From Erodium maritimum (Eukaryota; Streptophyta; Magnoliopsida; Geraniales; Geraniaceae): a stretch of 64,000 nucleotides of DNA. The notes under the pieces were generated by a model. That model did not search any database and was not told the origin of the DNA. It was given only the letters and a program-made list of their open reading frames with translations. Position 1 is the first letter of the stretch. Each line of letters starts with the position of its first letter. The translations under genes and the position numbers were made by a program. The stretch is from contig OY997591.1 in NCBI GenBank assembly GCA_963921825.1, positions 50,613,825-50,677,824 on the forward strand, read 5' to 3'. Below, piece after piece: positions 45,060-64,000 of the stretch.

Positions 45060-46330
45060 TGAATGAAAATAATAATTGACTAGATAATTTGATTTAAGGT
45101 CAATATATTTTGGAGGCTACAAGAAAAACTAAATTACGTGCATGAAAATTAAAATGTCAGTGAATATTATTATATTCATTCGGTGTGTGGTTGTTGTAGC
45201 AAAAAAATTAATCCTGGGAATAGTCGCGTGAAGATGGGACCATAGACTTGATCTGTCAGTATTTGAGGTTTCGACGAAGCACAAGTGGATTGTACAATCC
45301 TCCTGAAACCCAGCGTCAGTCATCCCCTCTCGAGGATATAACTTTCTACAACTAGGAATCCGTCAAAAGAAAACCATTGATATGTAGTGCGCATATTATT
45401 TAAGGACCTCAATGTAAATAGAGTTGTTGGACAAAGACTAAGGAGAAACTTATCATTCAAGAGCTTTGTGGATCTGATACCACATAGGGAATAATAGGTG
45501 GGAAATCCCAACCAACAACCTGATGTCCTTAGAATCTCTCATGGGAAAAGGCAATGGGTAGTAACCATGCTCGCATGACCACCTATTCAGGGTCTATGTT
45601 GGCATTGTGTTCACGAGAGATCCTTAGCATTGTGCCTCTCTAGGGTTGTATCGCACCAGAGGTGATTTTATTTTGTTTTTTTATTTATAATAATTATAGA
45701 AAACAAAAACAAAATGATGAGAAATTTATTAAAATAAAGGGTTAAATGTAGAAACCTAACTTCGCGAACGGTAAGCTATCAATGTTTAATAGTGTTAAAT
45801 GAAGAACTTTACGTTTTGGTCACATGTCATTTACATGCATTTATGAATTGGTCATATATCATTTACATGTCTTATGAATTGGCCACGGATCATTTACATA
45901 CTTTTATGAATTGATTACATATCTTTTTACATGTCTTATGAATTGGGCACAAATCATTTACATGTTCCTTACAGTGACTATTACTTTAGGATAACTTATT
46001 GTTCGTGACTAATACATAAGGACATGTTTTTACATTTAACTCTAAAAGAAAATGACTTAATAACTTATCGTGCATTTTAATCATTATTGCTCACGCCCAA
46101 GTTATAGAGATTTTGAGAAGAACGTGTATTGTTGTAGGAGGCCTGAAGAAGACATTGAACTCGTGCACGTGCAGGAGGTTCGGAGATTTGGAGAAGACGT
46201 CAAACTCCCACGTAAATTATGCTACTCGAAACTCTTTTTTCTCTCCCTCTTTCTCACGGTTGAAGTTGCATGCCAATATGGAGAAGACGTAGAGGTTAAA
46301 GACATCCCTATTTTTTATTTTTAAAAAATA
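45060..46330. other. Spacer without recognisable gene
   Basis: AT-rich, with short open frames that lack family features. The only structure is the small tandem repeat at 45825-45972. Confidence 0.45.
45825..45972. repeat. Short tandem repeat, unit 31-34 bases
   Basis: TCATTTACATGNNTTATGAATTGGNCAC-like units occur about four times with small changes (ATCATTTACATG recurs near 45858, 45890 and 45953). Confidence 0.7.
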
Positions 46331-46339
46331 TTTTATTTT

Positions 46340-49300
46340 ATTTTACGTATTATTAGGGTTCGGCGGAGAATTGATAAACCATTTAAGAACACAGTAAAGA
46401 TATACTTAGGTGACGATATTGAACAAACAATAGTCCGACTGTAGTATGAGAGACTACCATATTTTTTCTTTGGGTACAGAAGACTGAGCCACATCCAAAG
46501 GGATGTAAGGTGCTGACGGGTGATAAAGGTACATATATCGAGAAGGTTTGGGTCGCACATGCATACGGATGCTCCAAGATATCAAGGGGTGCAGACAGGC
46601 TGAAACCAGGGATACAACCAAGAGGGAGGGGCTCGTGGACTAATGCGGGAGAGGCTGAGAGGTTGGTGATGCGTGTTGCATCCCAACTTGCTTCACCTAT
46701 AGAGTCATGGGAAAGGAAGGGGAATGGCATTCCTTTGCAAGAAACTAACAACCCGGTCACGAGGACAGGTGTGGGAGAGGCTGAGAGGACGGTGATGCAT
46801 GCTGAGCCCTGACCTAGTTCACAAACGGAGACGTGGGTGAGGAAGAGGGCGGGTATTTCATTGTAGGATATTGAAAACCCAACCATAAGGAAAGGTATAG
46901 TGGTATACCAGGGAAGAATTCCGAGTCGAGAGGATTTGTGAAGGGAAATGAGGTGAAGGAAGGAGAAGTTGGGTTGCAAGGGGAAAGGGTTACTGACTAA
47001 AACAAAAAGAGGTGCTCGGGTGAGTAAAGAGGAACAAGAAAGGGTTTAGGGGGTCAACTTAAGGATGTGGAGAGGGACAAGTTATCGGGTCCAACCAGAA
47101 AGTGGAAAAAGAAAGGACCGGGAATGGTTCGTATGGAAACAATAGAGTCAGGGGGTGATGAAACAAGCTTGTTGGGAAAGAGGAAGGTCATGATAGAAGA
47201 ACAACCAAAGGAGTCTAGGCAGCAAGGCCTTGCGACGGAGAATGTGGCTTCGATTTAATTGGCGAGGGTTTCGAAGCAACCCCGCCAGGAGAAATGATAG
47301 TCCTATCTTGGAACTGTCGAGTGCTTGGGAACCCTTGGGCTCAACAGTTCATTATCGAATTAATAATTCACAAGAAACCCGATATTGTATTTTTATGTGA
47401 GATGAAAGTGGAGCGGATTGTGGTGGAAGGAATTAAAAGAAACACAAATATGGGAGGGATGCTGGTAATAGATACTATTGGGGCCAGTGGAGAAGTGGTG
47501 CTATTTTGGATGGAGAATGAGGGGGGAATATTAAGTCTTATGGAAAAAATCATATAGGCATTCTCTATGCGAAGGAAGGAGGGCCAGAGGTGAGGGTGAA
47601 TGGCATATACAATGAACCGAGAAGGGACAAAAGGGTTGAGACTTGGGATGTTATGAGAAGGCTGGCCGGTCAGTATGAGGGATCGTGGCTTCTCACTGGA
47701 GAGTATAACAACATTTTAGGGGATGAGGATTCAAGAGGGGGAATCATTACCCAACCTCGTTACTGACAGGATTCCAAGAGGCCATGGAAGCCTGTGGTCT
47801 CAAGGACGTGAGTCTGGAGGGCCACATGTATACTTGGGAACGGGGAATGCACTGACATGATGGGATGGAATCTCTACTGAGTAGAGCGGTTGTAAATGGA
47901 GCATGTGCAATTCAGATGTCAGACACTCGGCTCAATCATGAAGGTCTCTCGCCTTCTGATCATGCCCCGGTCATATGTTATGCGGAGAGGGGGAGATTCT
48001 CTAGGGGTAGATGAGTATTCATATTTGAGCAATGTTGGATAAAGGATAGAGGGTGTGATAGAGTGCTGTAGGAATCGTGGAATGCGAGCAGGTCTGAGAC
48101 GCTAAGGGAACGATGTAGTCGAGTGGCGAATGAGTTAAGCCATTAGGCAAAGATGGAGTACGAAAATATAGACCGTTAGATAAAAAAGTGTCAAGAGGAG
48201 ATGAATGCTTTATTGGGGCCTTGAGACACGGGTAGGGGGGGGGGGGGGTCAGAATACAGGAGTTAAGGGGTAAATTGAATTAATTACTCCTTTGGAAGAA
48301 CCTGGCTTGGAAACAATGAGCGAAGAAATTTTGGCTTAAGGGAGAGATGCGAATACGAAATAATTTTTTGCCAAGGTGTCTATACGGCGTAAGAGAAATA
48401 AGATTGATAAGTTGTGGTTTGAGGCAGGAGACTAGGTCAGTTGGGGAGAAGGTTTGGAAGAGCTAATCATGGACCATTTTAATATTGTGCTTCACTCAGG
48501 TGGTGCAAATGGAGATGGGGTGATCGAGTTGATCCTGAGATCAATTACGCAGGGGGATAATGAGGACTTGGCGAGGCCGATTTCTCAAGAGGAGGTCACC
48601 AAGGCATTATATAGCATGAAGGTTTTGAAGTCGTCGGGGCCTGATGGGATTAACCAGGGCTTCTACCAATATTAATGGAGTTTAGTAGGGAGGGAGGTGG
48701 GAGAAATGGTGAAAAAGGTGTTCAGGGAGGGTCGACTTCCAGAGGGCTTAAATGACATTAATGTTGTTCTAATCCCAAAGAAGCGTCGACCTGATAGGAT
48801 TGGTGAGTTCTGCCCGATCTCCTTATGTAATGTGCAGTATGAATTGGTGACAAAGATAATAGTCAACATGATGAAAGGACTACTCCAAAAAGTGATTTTA
48901 GAATCTCAAAGCGCATTTATGCAGAGAAGGTTGATATCAGATAACATAGTGATGTTAGGGGAAATTCTTCACCACTTGAGGGGAAGGAAAATGGGAGATC
49001 AAGGTTTAATGGCAATGAAGGTAGATATGAGCAAAGCCTACGATCGTGTGTAATAAGACTTTCTGGAAAAGGTGATGACTCGAATGATTTTTACAGATAG
49101 ACGGGTGCAATTGATCATGACATGTGTTCGGTTCTACTAATTTGTGGGTGATAGTAGAGGGATGATCAATTGGGCCATTAGTGATGGAAAGGTGATTGAG
49201 ACAAGGTGATCCCTTGTTGCCGTATCTGTTTATTATATGCGCTGAAATATTATCGAGGTTGATTGATAAGGAAGAGCGGGAGGGGATAATTCAGGGATGT

Positions 49301-51385
49301 CGCGTTGCTCGTCAAGCACCGACTATATCCCATTTATTTTTCGTCGACGATAGCCTTTTCTTTTCTAGGGAAACGGAGGGGGAGGCCGAAGCTTGGAGGC
49401 AACTACTTACATCTTATGAGCAGCCTTATGGTTAGAGGATAAACCTTGAAAAGTCGGTGGTGATGTTCGGTCCAAACACACCAGTTGAGGTTCAGACGCA
49501 GGTAAAAGGGAATTTAGAGATGACTGAGGTTGAAGACACGGGACTATATCTGGGCCTGTCGTCTATTATTAGTAGAAGGAAGTATGATAGTTTCAAGTTC
49601 ATTAAGGAGAGAATAGTTAACAGACTGAAAGGTTGGCATGCATTGTTACTGAGCAAAGCAGGTAAAGAAGTGTTATTAAAGGCAGTCATTCAAGCCCTCC
49701 CAATGTATACAATGACGATGTATAAACTGTCGAGTCGTCTCATTCAAGAGATCGAGGTGTTTATGAACAAGTATTAATGGAGCCATGATATGAGGATAGA
49801 GAAAGGGATTAAGTGGAAGAGTTGGGACAAGCTGTGCAAACACCGATTGTAGGGGGGATTGGGTTTCAAACATATGTTGGATTTCAACACATCAATGTTA
49901 GCAAAGCATGGTTGGAGGCTCTTGACTAGTCCGGGTAGCTTAATGGCTCGTACTTTACAGGAAAAGTACTACCCGGATAAGGATTTTACCCAAGCTAAGT
50001 CAAAACAGGGAAGCATCTATATCTGGAAAAGTATGTTGTCAAGTCAGGAGGTCATTAACGAGGGAGGTCATGCGACGTATATGAAACGGGAAGGAAACCC
50101 GGGTTATGGGGGACGCCCGACTGCCTACAGAATCGGGGAGGGTTCCAAGATAGGGAACAGGAGATGGGGATGATTGGGTCAAGCGTTTCATCTTAGAAGA
50201 TCAGCAACGTTGGGACAGATGTGCGGTTCAGGAGTTCTTTGATGCGGATATGACAGCGGTGACCATTTTTTTTGCCGGTATTTCGATCAAAGACGAGTGG
50301 TATTGATGGGGGTGTAAAGATAGGATGTTTCGGGTGATGGAGGCTTACATAAATATTCAACAAAATAATGGAAGGTGGGTTGAGGCGGAAAGGGACTTCG
50401 TTTTGGAGACGTTTATTGGCGATGGAGGTACCGCCCAAGGTGAAGCACCCCGCATGAAGGGTACTAATTGGGTCGCTTCCTGATAAAAGTAACTTTTATG
50501 CAAGGTTTGTTCCAATGAGCTCGGGTTTCTCTTCGTGTGGACGTCAAGAGACGGAGGAACACTTACTATTCCACTGTGGAGAAGTTTATAAGATCTGCGA
50601 GAAGCTAGGGATGGTGGTCCAAGGGGTTGACATAAACCCGAGATCTTGGATGGAGTATGTTTTGAGTTTAGGGCGGATCGGGTTGGCAGAAAGGGTGGTT
50701 ACGGTTTGGTAGGAGGTATGGAAGGCCCGAAACGATAGGGTCTGGAACAACATAGCCCGTGAATCGAAGGAGATTTGAGCAGCAGTGAATAGGACGTTGC
50801 AAGACTGGGAAAGGGCTCGAGACAAACCTATTAGGGCGGTGGCTCAAGGTGTGGGCACGGCTAGGATACAGACATGGTCGAAACGAACTGCAGGTTAGGT
50901 TAAGATTAATATGGATTGGCGGTTTTTGACCAAGGGTGGGGAGGGGGAGGAATGATATGTCGGGGGTAGTCGGGTATGGCATCTGCTGCTCGATGTATCA
51001 TCCTCCCAAGACAACAGGACCCAGAGTTGATTGAGTTGCTGACCCTAAACGAGGCACTCATGTAGATATATGAAGCAGGGAAGTAGTCGGGATGGTGGAA
51101 TCAGACTACCTGAATATGATCCAAGTGATAAATGAGTTTGATCTCATGTATCCTCTTTTGAGTTGATTGTCTTGGAGTGTAGAGCAAAAGTGAAACTGTT
51201 ACCATGCTTTTACATGAAGCATGTTAGAAGAGAGGCAAATAACACAACCCATTTCTTTACATGTCATGCCAATGAATGGAGTACTATAGACCGATAGATT
51301 ACTGAAATTCCTATAATATTACGCGATGTATTATCTGATGATTTGTTAAATTAATACAAATACTCCTATTATTTCAAAAAAAAAA
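46340..51385 (+). mobile_element. L1 LINE with ORF1 end and ORF2, decayed
   Basis: The longest LINE in the window. It begins inside ORF1 with a zinc-knuckle-like trace (FFFGYRRLSHIQRDVRC, about 46460-46510), followed by a basic ORF1 tail, then ORF2 from 47294, and ends in a 3' UTR with AATACTCCTATTATTTC and a run of A at 51376-51384. It is 5'-truncated, since the start of ORF1 is missing. No target duplication was recognised at the left end. Many stops in ORF2 show that it is long dead. Confidence 0.75.
47294..50920 (+). pseudogene. L1 ORF2 (endonuclease and reverse transcriptase), broken
   Basis: In order: the AP-like endonuclease (VLSWNCRVLGNPWAQQFI at 47300; LCEMK at 47395; SDHAP at about 47955), then the reverse transcriptase from about 48590 (SSGPDGINQGFYQY; LIPKKRRPDRIGEFCPISLC; MKVDMSKAYDRV; RQGDPLLPYLFIICAEIL; FFVDDSLFF at about 49338, in place of the usual FADD). 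A thumb/RNase-H-linker part follows (GGLGFKHMLDFNTSMLAKHG), then the zinc-finger-like CGRQETEEHLLFHC at about 50530-50570. In-frame stops occur at, for example, 48673 and 49051, with several frame changes. A G run at about 48236-48251 may also be an artefact. Confidence 0.8.
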
Positions 51386-51573
51386 CTATCATTTAAAAAT
51401 AGAATGTTCCGCCTATTTTAATAAAATATTCAGTTATTTTCCTTCTATATTAATCGAGTGTAGCCATGTTCGAACACATGAATGATCCCATTCTTTTGGA
51501 TGCATTTTAACAACTCCCCGAAAGTTAAAATTAGTCTGTTATTTTGGATAAAAGTCAACCATATCTCACGTCT

Positions 51574-53044
51574 TTTTTTAAAGTAGGGGGCATTTTATAA
51601 AATGCCAGGTAACCAGTATAAGTAGTGGGTTGAAGACCCTGAGATCAGAGTAAGTCCAAGTCTCCCGTAGGACATCCGACGCTCTGAACCCGTAGAAGTA
51701 GTCTAGTTTACATCTTAGACGACGATAAGAGTTCTTACGATCAACATGATCCAAATAACATAAAACTTCTAAAGGAAATATAATTAAACAACTCCAAATG
51801 CTCCTAAAACAAAAGTAAACAAAACATAATCTTAAAAGAAGCGCATATATGGTGGTTTTCCTGAGACTTCCCTACACCGGTAGTCCCGGGTCCATGAGCA
51901 TAGGCCCTGGTGGACCCTTCCCACTACCATTTAAGCATCTCATTCCTCCATTGGAGGTTGTGAAGCCTCCAATTGTGTCTACCGGTCGTTCACCTCTTTT
52001 GCACCCTCCCTTTCCTCCTCTAGGTCCCGACCCTGATTATTGCTCCCGGGGGTGTTCCTTATTGTCCTTTTCCTCTTTCAGATACATGGTCGGGGCCCGA
52101 GTACTGGACTAAATCGCATTAAACCCTGATGACACGTTGTCGGATACTTGTGCTTCATCGCCCTCTTCCTCTGTTGTATTTCAGGCGTACTAAACGGATT
52201 ACCCTGAGACTGCATGTCATCCAGTTGCACGACATCGTGCTGAATCATCTGGGTTACCGCTTGGGGTTGAATTACCGCTAGGACCAACGTCGGTCAGGCC
52301 AGGTCGGTTGTCTTCCCCTTAGGGCTATGATCTGATGTCGGAGACTGCACGACGATCATTGAAACAAAATCAGTGTGATTCCCATCACGGGTCGACACAG
52401 GTCGATTCTCCGAGGGACTCGACGGAGCTCTGACAGACCCTAACAGATAGGTCATATCCGTCAGCACATTAGTCAAGGACCGAGCTAAAGTCGCGAGGAT
52501 GATATTCACCAACTGGCTGCTAGATTCGATATTCCCCATAGTTAGGGTTTCCTCAATCGGGTGTGCTGGATTTATATTCGGTGGATCGGATACGACCTCG
52601 ATGATCGGATCGGACTCCACAGTCGTCTCTGTGATCGGTACCTTAAGAGGGAGGTGATCCGCGTCAGATGCAGCCATTAGGGTTTTGTAGACCCGACATG
52701 TATTGCCCATCTCTGGATCGGGACTCAGACTCTCCGGCTCCCGTAGTAACTCAACATCGAAACCCTCTCCATTACTGGAGAGTTGATCGGTCGTCGACGA
52801 ACGTCTCATGGGAGCAGTCGACTTTGTTGTGCGAGGGAGGGAAGAAAACAAGAGGGGAGACGTAAGAAGATGGGTACGTGGGGTGATACTCAGTGATATT
52901 GTGGCTCGGGAGCTTGTTAGCAACAAGCTATCGGAGACATTGGAGGTGATCGGCGACGACGACGACAACGATGATAGAGACGATGATGATGAGAAAACCC
53001 TAGGGTTAGGTTTTTGCAACCTTTTGTGAGCGTGCACGCTGTAG
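51574..53044 (-). mobile_element. LINE-derived element with 14-bp target duplication, no ORF2
   Basis: CATATCTCACGTCT lies at 51560-51573 and again at 53045-53058. On the minus strand the 3' end is a short A-rich tail (CTACTTTAAAAAAA). The 5' end starts just inside 53044, with CAAAAGGTTGCAAAAACC and then CTAGGGTTTTC. One long open frame (about 53061 to 52294) covers the 5' half: Ser- and Thr-rich, with no domain I recognise, though its place fits the N-terminal part of ORF1. The frame's own start may be downstream, at the ATG near 52810. ORF2 is absent and a T-rich 3' UTR follows. Confidence 0.7.
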
Positions 53045-53540
53045 CATATCTCACGTCTCAAATCTCATAAACAAGCGCAATACACTTCACCATCACTTCC
53101 GAGTTAAAAAGGATTTTAATTCCAATATTTTATCCAAGGACACTTGGTGGAAGGGACTATGTAGTGAAAAATTAAACGCTTTGTACAACCATAACCGATC
53201 GTGGTCATAGGTATGAGATCAAAACTAAATCATTGTCATTTCTCTCACAACCTAATCATATACATCATCTTGTCATCACAAAACCTTCAATATCAGAAAT
53301 TCACCTTCACTCAGCCATTGTGCCTTTTTTGTTCTCACAGAATCCTGTATAAGTTGTTCTTCTTGAATATCAGAAATTCACATTCAAGGCAACTCAGTAG
53401 GTCACTAACAGATTCTAAATCAGACCCCTTGAAATGCTCCAAAATATTCGGGAGAGGAACCTGAAATACGTGTTTACCATAATACTAGTTAGTTAATAAC
53501 CGATGCATTATTCAAGTATCAAGTTGCAGAAAGCTCTTTT

Positions 53541-63749
<10,209 letters not shown>

Positions 63750-64000
63750 CTAATAACACATATAGATCATTGTTAGAACGAGATGATGATAGGGAAAAGA
63801 AATACACATATGTTAACAACAGGCAGTAGTTATAATGCATAGTGAAAAAAAGAATAATATCAGTGAGTCAAATTAACTTGAAAGATCAAATGGAAGAAAC
63901 CAACATCCAAAATAAGAAATAAAATTAATAAGTGCAGATCAGTAACTGGGTCAAAATCCAACATCAAGTTAATTTGTGGAGAAAATATCTAAGTACTTAG
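63750..64000 (-). other. Intron of the RecQ gene, up to the window edge
   Basis: The exon at 63666-63749 has its acceptor AG at 63750-63751. The rest is AT-rich with no open frame, so the upstream exons with helicase motifs I, Ia and II must lie beyond 64000. Confidence 0.6.

Overview
The window is nuclear DNA of a flowering plant, most likely a eudicot. Four host genes have introns with GT/AG borders that keep the reading frame, and their products are plant-type: an exo-polygalacturonase, a WD40-fused type II inositol polyphosphate 5-phosphatase of the FRA3 group, a mitochondrial calcium uniporter and a RecQ helicase. The rest is mostly transposable-element sequence of the kinds common in plants: L1 LINEs, PIF/Harbinger, Mutator-like elements with 9-bp target duplications, large LTR-like units beginning TGTCACGCC, a TRIM and a tRNA-derived SINE. 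There is no sign of bacterial or organellar DNA, no rRNA and no CRISPR array.

Layout. 1-12.2 kb is repeat DNA: the end of one LTR-like unit (to 2269), a small open frame with its own TATA box that the LTR cuts, a 381-bp tandem duplication, a 5.4-kb Mutator-like element (4292-9692) with a second LTR unit inside it (5317-8822), a SINE, a 38-bp tandem array that can fold back on itself, and a decayed PIF/Harbinger element. 12.65-18.8 kb is a compact gene pair facing each other: the polygalacturonase (+, 4 exons, 393 aa) and the 5-phosphatase (-, 10 exons, 1103 aa), with about 385 bp between their stop codons. 19.5-38 kb is again repeats: two related PIF/Harbinger elements that carry only ORF1, a collapsed relative, LINE ORF1 remnants, two more LTR units (26651-29539 and 33603-35913, the second inside a Harbinger transposase), and an LINE-derived element with clear target duplications. 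38.47-40.43 kb is the calcium uniporter gene (+, 2 exons, 303 aa). 40.8-53.06 kb is LINE territory: one long decayed L1 with both ORFs (about 46.3-51.4 kb) and LINE-derived elements that keep the 5' part and the 3' tail but have no ORF2, two of them with clear target duplications. 53.54 kb to the right edge is the 3' part of a WRN-like RecQ helicase gene on the minus strand (15 exons visible, 697 aa, 5' end outside the window). One of its introns holds a nest: a TRIM, a 404-bp MITE inside its left LTR, and a Mutator-like element at its left edge.

The host genes look unrelated in function (cell-wall pectin, phosphoinositide signalling, mitochondrial calcium, DNA repair), as is usual for neighbouring plant genes. 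No clearly new biological system was found. The most unusual things are the repeated LINE derivatives lacking ORF2, the LTR-like units built around private minisatellites, the ORF1-only Harbinger family with a derivative whose ORF1 has shrunk to five codons, and the dated nest inside the RecQ intron. All intron borders were worked out by hand from frame, splice sites and family conservation; no search was run.
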